A DNA stretch of 11,381 bases from Chloroflexota bacterium (GTDB lineage Bacteria; Chloroflexota; Dehalococcoidia; GIF9; AB-539-J10), in NCBI GenBank assembly GCA_030604285.1, contig JAUVWD010000008.1, positions 1 to 11,381 on the forward strand. Reading direction: 5' to 3'. Positions 1-7,881 of the stretch are shown here, piece after piece. The stretch's first letter is position 1. Each line of letters begins with the position of its first letter. Made by a program: the position numbers and the translations under genes. The notes below the pieces were generated by a model. It had not been told where the DNA came from. It did no database searches and worked only from the letters and a program-made list of their open reading frames with translations.

Positions 1-2
1 GA

Positions 3-515
3 TATATTGTTTTTGACACCGTGCTGGGGTGGGTGGGGGTATTGGGGTCACAAAAGGGATTGGTGAAGCTTGTTTTGCCTCAGTCTTCTTCGGAGAAGAC
101 ACTGAATCTTCTCATAGGGCTCGCGGTGAAATGGCGTGACGAGACACTGATCGAGGCTGAAGCCGGCCATTTTGGTGATTTGCCTGACAGAATAAGAGAC
201 TATTTGAATGGCAAGCGAGTCAGCTTCCCTGATAAGCTGGATTTATCCTGGGCCAGACCTTTCGAGAGCGGTGTTTGGCAAGTGACTCGGCTTATTCCTC
301 ATGGAGAGACAAGAACTTATTCCTGGGTTGCTAGTAGATCGGGCGTGCCTAAGGCAGCTAGGTCTGTAGGGCAAGCTCTGGCCAGAAATGTCGTGCCCAT
401 AGTAATTCCTTGTCATCGTGTGATTTGTAGCAATGGAGATCTTGGTGGGTTCAGCGGCGGCAGAGATTGGAAGCGGAGGTTGCTTGAGATTGAGACTGTG
501 GCTGTAATGCTTTAG
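3..515 (+). CDS. ogt: Methylated-DNA-[protein]-cysteine S-methyltransferase (O6-alkylguanine-DNA alkyltransferase), 5' partial
   Basis: A suicide DNA-repair protein that moves the alkyl group from O6-alkylguanine (or O4-alkylthymine) in DNA to its own cysteine. The active-site motif IPCHRV is encoded near bases 405-422, with the acceptor Cys codon at 411-413. Before it lies the DNA-binding helix-turn-helix with the conserved Ala-Arg-Ser-Val-Gly stretch and the Arg finger. After it comes the G-x-SGG substrate-loop signature. The Asn before the active site is kept, but the Asn-Pro pair common in the family is Asn-Val here. The frame is open to the left edge and the residues before the GTG at base 21 (YIVFDTVLGW) look like the family's normal N-terminal strand, so the real start is probably outside the window and GTG-21 is internal. 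It ends with TAG at 513-515 and converges on dnaE across 73 bp. Confidence 0.93.
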   Translation, partial: YIVFDTVLGWVGVLGSQKGLVKLVLPQSSSEKTLNLLIGLAVKWRDETLIEAEAGHFGDLPDRIRDYLNGKRVSFPDKLDLSWARPFESGVWQVTRLIPHGETRTYSWVASRSGVPKAARSVGQALARNVVPIVIPCHRVICSNGDLGGFSGGRDWKRRLLEIETVAVML

Positions 516-588
516 CCTCGCCCTGCGGTCTAAAAGCCGCGCAGCTACATTCTTGGTTTCCGATCAAAAAGGCAAGCTCACAACCAAA
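516..588. other. Short convergent intergenic gap (ogt / dnaE)
   Basis: This 73-bp gap separates two convergent stop codons. A weak stem can be drawn from CTGC at 523-526 and GCAG at 541-544, with a GG/CC extension and a small bulge. No T-run follows on either strand, so I do not call a terminator. No other structure is visible. Confidence 0.4.
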
Positions 589-3500
589 TCATGGCTCAAG
601 TCTCAGATTGCCTTCGCCCAATATCCCAACCAGTTCACTCGCTAGTTCCGGGCAGTAGTTTATCATTATGTTGGGCATCTCCAGACTAGTGGTTTCATCC
701 TCGCTGGCAATGCGGAGAGATACTTTATCTTCACCGGCGTAGCTGTTAAGGATGTCGATAACCTTTTGGAGGCGTTCAACGTCCTTTTCTGCGTCATTGG
801 TTTGGTTGATATTTATTGTGAGATGGCGTTGATTCTGAGCCAGTGGCTCTTTGTTTTCTTGCTTGGCTGGATGATAGGGCTGGACTTCCTGGCAGCTTAA
901 CTGCGCTCCGCCCTCTTTTGTCCTTATCTGCCCCTTGACGATGAGAATATTTCCCCTCTGCCATAGCTCCTGCGTGTTTTCGTAGAGCTTTGGCCATACG
1001 GTGACTTCTACATTGCCAACTTGATCTTCGAGTGTGGCTATTATGAAGGGGCGTCCATCTCGGGTATGAGCTTGACGCGTTGAGGCTACCATCCCACCAG
1101 TTACCACCGTTTCATTCGCTATCTCGGCACTGATTTCGCTGCACGAAACGGTAACCATTGAAGAAAGCTCAGAGGTCAAGGAAGCAACGGGATGTTGGGA
1201 GAAATAGACGCCTAATAGTTCTCCTTCCCAGTCAAGCTTCTGCGTGATGGATACATCTTTGCCTTTTTCCGCGAGGGAAAGGATGGGGGCAGAGGACGTT
1301 TGAGCCCATAAGTCGAACATGCTAATCTGTCCTGACTCTTTCATCCTTTGTTCTGTTTGAGCCAAGGAGATGATCTTGTCAATGGATTTGAGAAACGCCC
1401 TTCGGCTGCCCAGAGAATCAAAGGCACCCACCTTAATCAGGCTTTCCAACACCTTTTTATTCGTGTTGCGCAGATCGACTCGGTGGCAAAAGTCTTCTAT
1501 GGAGTTAAAAGCCCCCCCTTTACGGCAAGCGGAAAGAATACAGTCGATGGGCGAAGTCCCGACATTTTTGATGGCGGCCAGTCCAAAGCGAATAGCAGGG
1601 CCATTTTCCTCCTCGATGGTGAAGCTACCCTGGCTCTTATCAATGCTTGGGGGAAGCGTCTGAATACCCAACCTTCGGCATTCGGCGATCGCCAAGCGAA
1701 CCTTGTCCATATTATCCCAATAAGTGTTAAGAAAGGAGGTCATATATTCAACGGGGTAATTTGCCTTGAGATAGGCGCCGCGGTAGGCGACAAGAGCATA
1801 GCTTACGCTATGAGCCTTATTGAAAGCATAGCCGGCGAAGGGCTCAATTAGGGAAAACACCTCTTTGGCTAATTCTACTGGTATACCATTTCTACTAGCT
1901 CCAGCGATAAAATTGCGCTCCTGCTTCTTCATTACATCGGGTATCTTTTTCCCCATAGCTTTGCGAAGGATATCAGCTTGCCCCAGTGAATAGCCAGCTA
2001 AAGCCTGAGCAATGAACAGCACCTGTTCTTGATACACAATGACCCCGTAGGTTTCCTTCAGAATTTCTTCTAGGGCGGGGTGGGGATAATGAACAGGGAC
2101 AGCACCTTGCTTTGCTCTTATGAAAGTGGGAATTTGCTCCATTGGTCCTGGGCGATAAAGCGCTATCATGGCGGCGATGTCGCCAAAATTGGTAGGCTTG
2201 AGTTCTTTTATATAGCGGCGCATACCGGAGCTTTCCAGTTGGAAAATGCCCTTAGTTTCTCCTGAGGCAAGTAGTTCAAAGGTCTTGGCATCGTCAAGGG
2301 GGATCTGCTGTAAATCTAGGGAAATTCCACGGTTTTGCTGGAGGATTTTGGTGGCTTTGTCTAGAATCGTCAGGTTGGAGAGGCCGAGGAAATCCATTTT
2401 TAGTAGGCCCAGGCGGGCGATATTGTCCATGTGGAACTGGGTCATAACAGCCTGTCCATTTCCTTTGCCTACTGTCTGAAGTGGCACATATTCGGTTAAT
2501 GGGTCGCGTGATATGACAACGCCAGCAGCGTGGGTGCTGGCATGGCGGATACCCCCTTCTAGTTTCTTCGATGAATCAATTAAGTTATGCACCGCTTCGT
2601 CCTGACAGTATGTGTCGTAGAGCTCTCTGCTCCCCTCCAATGCTTTGTCCAAAGTTATGGTTAGCTCAAAAGGAATAAGTCGAGCTATTCGGTCGACTTG
2701 ACCGTAGGGCATACCTAAAGCTCGCCCGGTGTCTCTTAGTGCCGCTCTAGCCCCCAAAGTGCCAAATGTGATGATTTGAGCCACATGCTCGCTTCCATAT
2801 TTCTGGTTGACATAAGCTAGGACTTCATCACGGCGGTCATCCTGAAAATCGAGATCGATATCTGGCATTTCCCGACGCTCCACATTGAGGAAGCGCTCAA
2901 AAACAAGCCCGTAAGCCAAGGGATTGATATCGGTGATACCTAGGCAGTAAAGAGCTAAGCTGGCGGCAGCGCTCCCTCGCACGCCAAAGTAGATGCCCTG
3001 TTTTCTGGCAAATGAAGCAATATCCCAAACGACGAGAAAGTAATCGGCGAACTTCGTTTTTCGGATAACATCAAGCTCAGTGCTGAGGCGCTGCTTTACT
3101 TCCGAGCTTGGCTCTGAATAGCGCTTTTCTAACCCCTCCCAACAAAGCCCAGCCAGGAAATCGTCGGCTGTTTTGGCGTGAGGCAATGTTAGCCGCGGCA
3201 AATGAAGCTTCCCAAAATCCACCTGCACTTGGCACATTTCAGCAATGTGCTGAGTATTTTCTATAGCTTGTGGAAGGTCGCTGAAGAGCTGTTCCATCTC
3301 TTCTGGGCTTTTCAGATAGAAGAAATCGCCTGCCATCTTCAGTCTTTTTTCGTCGTATATAGAAGTATTGGTTTGTATGCATAGCAGGAGTTCGTGAGTG
3401 GGCGCGTCTTCCCTATGAACGTAATGAACATCGCTGGTGGCTACGACTGGTATATCGAGTTTGGAGGACAAAGAAAGAAGCTCACGGTTGATTTGCTCAA

Positions 3501-4041
3501 GCTCAGGAATGGGATGCCTCTGTATCTCTAGATAGTAATCGTCGAAGACTTCCCTACACCACGAGGCTGCTAGAGCAGCTTTGTCACTCTGGCCTTCTTG
3601 GATAAGTCGGGGCACCTCTCCATGAGCGCAGCCGGAAAGGGCAATAAGCCCATCACGATGAAGGGTTAGAAGCTCTTTATCTACTCTAGGCTTGTAGTAG
3701 AATCCTTCGAGATGGCTTTTAGTAACTAATTGAATTAAATTATGGTATCCTTTCTCATTCTTAGCTAGCAGAGTGAGATGATAGGGCTTCTTATGGGCGG
3801 GACCTCGAGTATGGCGGTCAGTTTGAGCTACGTAAATTTCGCAGCCGATGATTGGCTTGATGCCCGCCTCCTTAGCCGCCACGTACAAATCGATAACACC
3901 ATACATTGCGCCGTGGTCGGTAATGGCGAGGCTAGCCATGCCCAATTCTTTTGCCCTGGCAATAAGCTGGGGAATGCGGCACATGCCGTCAAGGAGGCTG
4001 TACTCGGTATGGACATGGAGGTGAGTAAATTCCCGCGGCAT
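589..4041 (-). CDS. dnaE: DNA polymerase III subunit alpha (replicative DNA polymerase, DnaE type)
   Basis: The catalytic subunit of the chromosomal replicase. At 1150 aa it is close to the usual length of about 1160. An N-terminal PHP domain (about 1-280) keeps nine apparent metal ligands: H9, H11, D18, H43, E68, H88, C138, D204 and H206. The C-family palm has catalytic Asp residues in PDIDLDF (393-399, D396 and D398) and D550 in KMDFLG. A helix-hairpin-helix segment lies around 862-878 (VLESLIKVGAFDSLG). QISMF at 905-909 fits the beta-clamp binding consensus. An OB fold spans about 975-1055 and a small C-terminal tau-binding-type domain about 1072-1150. No intein or frameshift is seen. The ATG at 4041 was chosen because the family N-terminus FTHLHVHTEYS begins immediately after it and a TGCTATAAT promoter lies 8 nt upstream, which leaves no room for a ribosome binding site. 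It diverges from the DUF1461 gene. Confidence 0.98.
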   Translation of the reverse strand: MPREFTHLHVHTEYSLLDGMCRIPQLIARAKELGMASLAITDHGAMYGVIDLYVAAKEAGIKPIIGCEIYVAQTDRHTRGPAHKKPYHLTLLAKNEKGYHNLIQLVTKSHLEGFYYKPRVDKELLTLHRDGLIALSGCAHGEVPRLIQEGQSDKAALAASWCREVFDDYYLEIQRHPIPELEQINRELLSLSSKLDIPVVATSDVHYVHREDAPTHELLLCIQTNTSIYDEKRLKMAGDFFYLKSPEEMEQLFSDLPQAIENTQHIAEMCQVQVDFGKLHLPRLTLPHAKTADDFLAGLCWEGLEKRYSEPSSEVKQRLSTELDVIRKTKFADYFLVVWDIASFARKQGIYFGVRGSAAASLALYCLGITDINPLAYGLVFERFLNVERREMPDIDLDFQDDRRDEVLAYVNQKYGSEHVAQIITFGTLGARAALRDTGRALGMPYGQVDRIARLIPFELTITLDKALEGSRELYDTYCQDEAVHNLIDSSKKLEGGIRHASTHAAGVVISRDPLTEYVPLQTVGKGNGQAVMTQFHMDNIARLGLLKMDFLGLSNLTILDKATKILQQNRGISLDLQQIPLDDAKTFELLASGETKGIFQLESSGMRRYIKELKPTNFGDIAAMIALYRPGPMEQIPTFIRAKQGAVPVHYPHPALEEILKETYGVIVYQEQVLFIAQALAGYSLGQADILRKAMGKKIPDVMKKQERNFIAGASRNGIPVELAKEVFSLIEPFAGYAFNKAHSVSYALVAYRGAYLKANYPVEYMTSFLNTYWDNMDKVRLAIAECRRLGIQTLPPSIDKSQGSFTIEEENGPAIRFGLAAIKNVGTSPIDCILSACRKGGAFNSIEDFCHRVDLRNTNKKVLESLIKVGAFDSLGSRRAFLKSIDKIISLAQTEQRMKESGQISMFDLWAQTSSAPILSLAEKGKDVSITQKLDWEGELLGVYFSQHPVASLTSELSSMVTVSCSEISAEIANETVVTGGMVASTRQAHTRDGRPFIIATLEDQVGNVEVTVWPKLYENTQELWQRGNILIVKGQIRTKEGGAQLSCQEVQPYHPAKQENKEPLAQNQRHLTININQTNDAEKDVERLQKVIDILNSYAGEDKVSLRIASEDETTSLEMPNIMINYCPELASELVGILGEGNLRLEP

Positions 4042-4049
4042 TGCTTAGA

Positions 4050-4058
4050 ATTATAGCA
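4050..4058 (-). promoter_or_regulatory. Extended -10 promoter of dnaE, predicted leaderless start
   Basis: On the minus strand TGCTATAAT occupies 4058-4050, a perfect TATAAT with the TGn extension. Only eight bases (TCTAAGCA) separate it from the dnaE ATG at 4041-4039. Normal spacing puts transcription start within a base or two of the A of ATG. The hexamer 17 bp upstream (AGGCAG) does not match TTGACA, so the extended -10 probably carries the promoter. No Shine-Dalgarno sequence is present. Confidence 0.7.
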
Positions 4059-4110
4059 TGGCATCTCTAGCACTGCCTTTTAGCAGCCTAAGAGATTGGG
4101 GGGACAAGAG

Positions 4111-4800
4111 TTGAAAATCGTAAAAGTTGCTGCCTGTTCCCTATTCATAATCTGTTTTCCTCTTTTGCTTCTTACCAGCACCATCCGCTGCGGAGCTAGT
4201 AGCATTCATATTTATGAATACGCTTTCGACAAGTATGGGATAAGCGAAGTTACGAAAATAGAGAGGGCACAGCTAAGCGAAATAGCAAGAAGGCTTATTG
4301 ATTACTTCAATTCTAGAGTGGAAACGCCACAAATGAAGGTAGCTAGTGAATACGGGGAAGAATTTGAACTGTTTCACGACTATGAGCTTATCCATCTCAG
4401 TGATGTAAAGAGCTTGTTACAGCTTGACTATCGAGTTCAGGGGGCAACCCTTGGTTACATCGTTATTTATAGCTTGCTCTTTTTGCTATGGACGAAGGGT
4501 CGCTGGCAGAATCTAGCCAAACAAATAACTTGGGGATGTGCTCTTACTGTGGCTCTTATAGCTATGCTAGGCATTGCCTCGATTTTCAACTTTGAACAGC
4601 TATTTGTTCAGTTTCACCTCATTAGCTTCAGCAATCCGTATTGGATGCTCGACCCAAGCAAAGACTATCTCATCATGCTATTTCCTGAGAACTTCTGGCA
4701 GGATATTGCCTTTCTTGGAGGTGGAGCCATAGCTGGGGGGGCATTGCTTTTGGGTGGCATCGCCTGGGCAGTTCCTTTTATCTACAAAAGGTATCATTGA
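4111..4800 (+). CDS. DUF1461 / TIGR01906 family integral membrane protein
   Basis: A member of a conserved membrane-protein family of unknown function. With the TTG start at 4111 it has 229 residues and four predicted membrane helices at about 3-25, 113-128, 140-158 and 199-225. The family signature is clear in the C-terminal half: [17 protein letters not shown] (167-182), then [11 protein letters not shown]. The [13 protein letters not shown] segment (90-102) lies in the extracytoplasmic region between helices 1 and 2. TTG-4111 is preferred because a G-rich ribosome binding site (4098-4103) precedes it and the product opens with a short basic stretch before helix 1. TTG-4096 would add five residues but has no well-placed site. 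The TGA stop (4798-4800) lies inside the recA -35 box. The link with recA is positional only and no function is claimed. Confidence 0.85.
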   Translation: MKIVKVAACSLFIICFPLLLLTSTIRCGASSIHIYEYAFDKYGISEVTKIERAQLSEIARRLIDYFNSRVETPQMKVASEYGEEFELFHDYELIHLSDVKSLLQLDYRVQGATLGYIVIYSLLFLLWTKGRWQNLAKQITWGCALTVALIAMLGIASIFNFEQLFVQFHLISFSNPYWMLDPSKDYLIMLFPENFWQDIAFLGGGAIAGGALLLGGIAWAVPFIYKRYH

Positions 4801-4825
4801 TTTGGCATAGCCTAGCTGCTATAAT
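4797..4825 (+). promoter_or_regulatory. recA promoter (TTGATT - 17 bp - TATAAT with TGn extension), predicted leaderless start
   Basis: The -35 TTGATT (4797-4802) overlaps the stop codon of the upstream gene. A 17-bp spacer follows, then TATAAT at 4820-4825 with TGC just before it. The ATG of recA is at 4833, only seven bases after the -10, so the predicted transcription start (about 4831-4833) coincides with the start codon. No ribosome binding site is present. The 12-base core TGCTATAATTCT (4817-4828) is identical to the dnaE core. A small inverted repeat TAGC-N6-GCTA (4808-4821) lies in the spacer and runs into the -10 box. Confidence 0.8.
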
Positions 4826-4832
4826 TCTTGAC

Positions 4833-5867
4833 ATGGCCACGGATAAGGAAAAGGCGGTAGAGCTAGCCATTGAGCAGATTGAAAAACAATTTGGCAAGGG
4901 CTCAATCATGAAGTTGGGCGAATCTCATACCGAAGTGGCTGAAGCTGCTATTTCTACTGGGTCGTTAAGTCTGGATTTGGCTTTGGGGATAGGTGGCATA
5001 CCTCGAGGCCGGGTGACTGAGATCTTTGGCTCCGAGTCTTCGGGCAAAACCACGCTTGGCCAGCACATAATTGCTGAGGCTCAGAAGGCTGGTGGCATTA
5101 CTGCATATATAGATGTTGAACACGCTTTAGACCCTGCATATGCGGCTAACTGCGGTGTTCGGGTTGATGACTTGCTTATTTCCCAGCCAGATACTGGGGA
5201 GGAAGCTCTGGAGATCACTGAGACCTTGGTAAGAAGCGGTGCCCTAGATGTAATAGTAATTGATAGTGTAGCGGCATTGGTGACCAAAGCGGAGATAGAA
5301 GGGGAGATGGGCGATGCTCATGTTGGCTTGCAGGCACGGCTGATGTCTCAAGCGCTGAGGAAATTGGTAGCTGCTATTGGCAGATCTAGGACGGCAGTGA
5401 TTTTTATTAACCAGTTGCGGGAGAAGATAGGCATTATTTTTGGTAACCCTGAGGTAACTCCCGGGGGAAGGGCGCTGAAATTCTATAGCTCGGTAAGGAT
5501 AGATTTGAGAAAAGGCGATTCCATTAAGCAGGACTCTGAAGTGGTGGGCACTAGGGTAAGAGCTAGGGTAGTTAAGAATAAAGTAGCTCCTCCGTTCCGT
5601 ACCGCCGAATTCGACATAATGTTCAACCAAGGCATAAGCAAAGAAGGAGATTTGATTGACCTCGGTGTAGGAGCAGGGATAGTGAAGAAAGCTGGCTCCT
5701 TCTTCACTTATGGTGAGACAAAGTTGGGACAGGGAAGACAAAATGCCAAGGATTATCTAAGGCAGCACCCCGAGGTTGCTTCGCAAATAGAATCCCAGAT
5801 AAGACCTTCAGCGGCTATCCCCAATGTGCCTCTTAAACAGGACATAGAGACATTTGCAGATGACTGA
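4833..5867 (+). CDS. recA: Recombinase RecA
   Basis: A DNA-dependent ATPase that forms the strand-exchange filament and acts as the co-protease for LexA-type repressors. Its 344 residues align with E. coli RecA without gaps through the core. The Walker A motif is GSESSGKT (66-73, K72), the catalytic glutamate is E96 (DVEHALD), Walker B ends at D144 (VIVIDS), and the gamma-phosphate sensor is Q194 (FINQLR). Loop L1 is near [12 protein letters not shown] (156-167) and loop L2 spans about 195-211 (EVTPGG). The tail ends acidic (IETFADD). Two details differ from the common bacterial sequence: Ser67 in place of the usual Pro in Walker A, and Arg213 where E. coli has Asn. The ATG at 4833 gives the canonical [12 protein letters not shown] start. 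A 12-residue extension from TTG-4797 would overlap the promoter and is rejected. recX follows after 22 bp. Confidence 0.98.
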   Translation: MATDKEKAVELAIEQIEKQFGKGSIMKLGESHTEVAEAAISTGSLSLDLALGIGGIPRGRVTEIFGSESSGKTTLGQHIIAEAQKAGGITAYIDVEHALDPAYAANCGVRVDDLLISQPDTGEEALEITETLVRSGALDVIVIDSVAALVTKAEIEGEMGDAHVGLQARLMSQALRKLVAAIGRSRTAVIFINQLREKIGIIFGNPEVTPGGRALKFYSSVRIDLRKGDSIKQDSEVVGTRVRARVVKNKVAPPFRTAEFDIMFNQGISKEGDLIDLGVGAGIVKKAGSFFTYGETKLGQGRQNAKDYLRQHPEVASQIESQIRPSAAIPNVPLKQDIETFADD

Positions 5868-5889
5868 TATTTAGCCGGGGAAGAGCCAG

Positions 5890-6363
5890 TTGGCAGATAC
5901 CAGTGCCTCTCAGCCTTGTCTTGATGCCGCTTACCGCTACCTCAGCTATCGTCCACGCAGCGAAGGCGAAGTACGACAACGACTTTTCCAGCATGGCTTT
6001 GTAAGTGAAGAGGTGGAGAGAGCCATTGCCAAATTGAAAGAGCAAAAGCTGATTGATGATTTCGCCTTCGCTCAATTCTGGAAGGACAGCCGATTGTCTT
6101 TTAGGCCCAAGAGCAAAAGGTTGATAGCAAGGGAATTGAGAAATAAAAGGGTAGCTGCGGATATCGTTGATGAAATAACGAAGGACATAGATGATGAGCT
6201 TAATGCTTACACGATAGGATGTACTAGAATGCGTTTTCTTGCCGACTTGGACTATCCACGCTTCCGCCAACGGTTGTCAGGCTACCTCAGTTACCGCGGT
6301 TTTAGCCACCAGGTTATTCGCGATACAGCAAGTCGCCTGTGGCGGGAGAGGAAAACGAAATGA
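5890..6363 (+). CDS. recX: Regulatory protein RecX
   Basis: A modulator of RecA filaments, commonly encoded just downstream of recA as here. Its 157 residues match the all-helical three-repeat RecX fold: AAYRYLSYRPRSEGEVRQRL (13-32), then KLIDDFAFAQFW (53-64) with the following REL segment (about 80-84), and a C-terminal repeat ending FRQRLSGYLSYRGFSHQVI (125-143). The start is TTG at 5890, preceded by GGGGAAGAG around 5877-5885 at suitable spacing. No better start is available in frame. The 22-bp gap to recA has no terminator, so the two are probably co-transcribed. The TGA stop (6361-6363) abuts the stop codon of the convergent decarboxylase gene with no intervening base. Confidence 0.94.
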   Translation: MADTSASQPCLDAAYRYLSYRPRSEGEVRQRLFQHGFVSEEVERAIAKLKEQKLIDDFAFAQFWKDSRLSFRPKSKRLIARELRNKRVAADIVDEITKDIDDELNAYTIGCTRMRFLADLDYPRFRQRLSGYLSYRGFSHQVIRDTASRLWRERKTK

Positions 6364-7671
6364 CTAGAGTCCTCCTGCTAAAGCTAGAAACACTCCCGCT
6401 GCGGTAGCCGTGCCAATAACCCCGGCTGCATTTGGCCCCATGGCGTGCATGAGAAGGAAGTTCCTGGGATTGGCCTTTATTCCCATGGTCTGCACCACCC
6501 TAGATGCCATAGGTACTGCCGAAACGCCGGCAGCCCCAATCATAGGGTTTATCTTCGGCTGCTTGAACAGCGGGAAAACTAAATTCAACAGTTTGGCGAA
6601 GATAAGGCCGCCAAAGGTAGCAAAGGCAAAAGCAAGTATGCCTATGCCGAAGACCATCAGTGGCTCGGGGCGGACAAACGCTGGAGCTGCTACATAGGCA
6701 CCCACGCAAACACCGAGGAAGACCGTTGCTATATCTACGAAAGACCCAGACATGGTAGCGCCCAGCCTGTCGGTAACGCCGGATACACGGAGGAGATTAC
6801 CCATCATGAAAGCGCCGATGATTGGCAATGCCTCAGGGACAAGAAGCCCAACCACAAGCATAACAACCAGGGGGAAAAGTATCTCCTCGAATTTTGAGAC
6901 TTCCCTCACCCTTGGCGCCATATACAATTTTCGTTCCTCTTTGGTGGTTAGCGCCCTTATTATGGGAGGCTGGATTAATGGCACCATAGCCATGTAGGTA
7001 TAGGCAGCTATAGCAGTAGCACCCAGGAGCCAGGGCGCTAGCATTGTGGTGAGGTAGACCGTGGTGGGACCATCAGCACCTCCTATGATTCCTATGGAGC
7101 AGGCCTCGGGAATGTCAAACCCGATGCCCAGAGCCATGAAGAAGGCAGCATAAACTCCAAATTGAGCTGCCGCCCCCAAGAGGAAGTAAACAGGACGGGC
7201 AATGAGAGGACCAAAATCGGTCATGGCTCCTATGCCTATGAACATGAATAGGGGAATCAGTTCCCAACCAAAGCCATATCGGAAGATAATGGATAGAAAG
7301 CCAATCGGCTGTCCTCCCGCCTCGATTAAGTCAGGCCAAACAGGCGGCAAGTAATCCCATCGCATTGTTCCATCGGCCAGGGTCTGGTAACCCGCTGGCC
7401 ATTCGGTCATTCCGGGGGGCAATGTTGCTCCGGGAGGCATTGCGAAGCCCATGACATGGTAACCTAAAGGTATATTAACTAGAATGATGCCAAAGCCTAT
7501 AGGCACCAAGAGAAACGGCTCCCATTTCTTGGCTATGCCCAGGTAAATCAGGACACCACCAGCAACCCACATTAAGACGCGTTGCCAGGTGAGAAAAGCA
7601 AACCCTGATTCAAGGCCCATGATGTTCGCTAATGGAACCGGCGCTAGAGCGAATCCTTCAATGCCAAACAT
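6364..7671 (-). CDS. oadB: Na+-pumping carboxylic acid decarboxylase, beta subunit (OadB/GcdB/MmdB family)
   Basis: The membrane subunit that couples decarboxylation of a biotin-bound carboxyl group to Na+ export. At 435 aa it has the family length and about nine or more hydrophobic segments. Family landmarks are present: EPFLLVPIGFGIILVNIP (51-68), IGAMTDFGPL (147-156), GGADGPT (198-203) with the membrane Asp200, AYTYMAMVPLIQPP (223-236) with Tyr226, and INPMIGAAGVSAVPMASRV (374-392) with Asn375, Ser384 and Arg391. These match residues implicated in Na+ coupling in the Klebsiella protein. The ATG at 7671 has AAGGGG about ten bases upstream, overlapping the end of the gamma-like gene. An internal ATG at residue 18 would fit the usual family N-terminus equally well. 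No alpha (carboxyltransferase) or biotin-carrier gene is visible, so the substrate (oxaloacetate, methylmalonyl-CoA, glutaconyl-CoA or malonate) cannot be assigned. Confidence 0.95.
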   Translation of the reverse strand: MFGIEGFALAPVPLANIMGLESGFAFLTWQRVLMWVAGGVLIYLGIAKKWEPFLLVPIGFGIILVNIPLGYHVMGFAMPPGATLPPGMTEWPAGYQTLADGTMRWDYLPPVWPDLIEAGGQPIGFLSIIFRYGFGWELIPLFMFIGIGAMTDFGPLIARPVYFLLGAAAQFGVYAAFFMALGIGFDIPEACSIGIIGGADGPTTVYLTTMLAPWLLGATAIAAYTYMAMVPLIQPPIIRALTTKEERKLYMAPRVREVSKFEEILFPLVVMLVVGLLVPEALPIIGAFMMGNLLRVSGVTDRLGATMSGSFVDIATVFLGVCVGAYVAAPAFVRPEPLMVFGIGILAFAFATFGGLIFAKLLNLVFPLFKQPKINPMIGAAGVSAVPMASRVVQTMGIKANPRNFLLMHAMGPNAAGVIGTATAAGVFLALAGGL

Positions 7672-7677
7672 TCTCGT

Positions 7678-7872
7678 TTACCCCTTGGGTTTGGTTTCCT
7701 CTGGCTTAACTTCCCCCGGCTTAGCCTCTTCCCTCCTCTTCTTCATCCTTTGGAAAGCGAGCCCTATTAGCCAGGTTACTACGGCGAGGATAATTAATAC
7801 CAGAAACACAGTGGCAAAGCTTTTTCCCGCTATTGAAGCGGCCAGACCCCAGTCTATTGTCATCAGTATCAT
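7678..7872 (-). CDS. Small single-pass membrane protein, probable decarboxylase gamma subunit (OadG-like)
   Basis: This 64-aa protein has one hydrophobic helix at about 18-40 (FATVFLVLIILAVVTWLIGL), followed by a basic RMKKRRE stretch and a charged Pro/Lys/Glu tail with near-repeats KPGEV-KPEET-KPKG. Size, topology and position, six bases before the beta-subunit start codon, fit the gamma (OadG/MmdC-like) subunit that anchors the carboxyltransferase to the beta subunit. Sequence alone does not prove it, because these subunits are poorly conserved. The ATG at 7872 has GAGG nine bases upstream (minus strand 7885-7882). A second ATG, three codons later, lacks such a site. I see no metal-binding His/Cys cluster at the C-terminus, unlike some OadG proteins. 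Confidence 0.75.
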   Translation of the reverse strand: MILMTIDWGLAASIAGKSFATVFLVLIILAVVTWLIGLAFQRMKKRREEAKPGEVKPEETKPKG

Positions 7873-7881
7873 CGCCTTTTA

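Noticed and set aside
523..544. A terminator between ogt and dnaE
   Set aside because: The stem is short and bulged, and no T-run follows on either strand.
1348..1851. A 167-codon plus-strand frame inside dnaE
   Set aside because: It is antisense to a highly conserved polymerase region and shows no independent family features; other long antisense frames in dnaE, recA, the SDR and the hot-dog genes were dismissed for the same reason.
4797..4832. A 12-residue N-terminal extension of RecA from TTG-4797
   Set aside because: The extra bases are the recA promoter, and the family N-terminus begins at ATG-4833.
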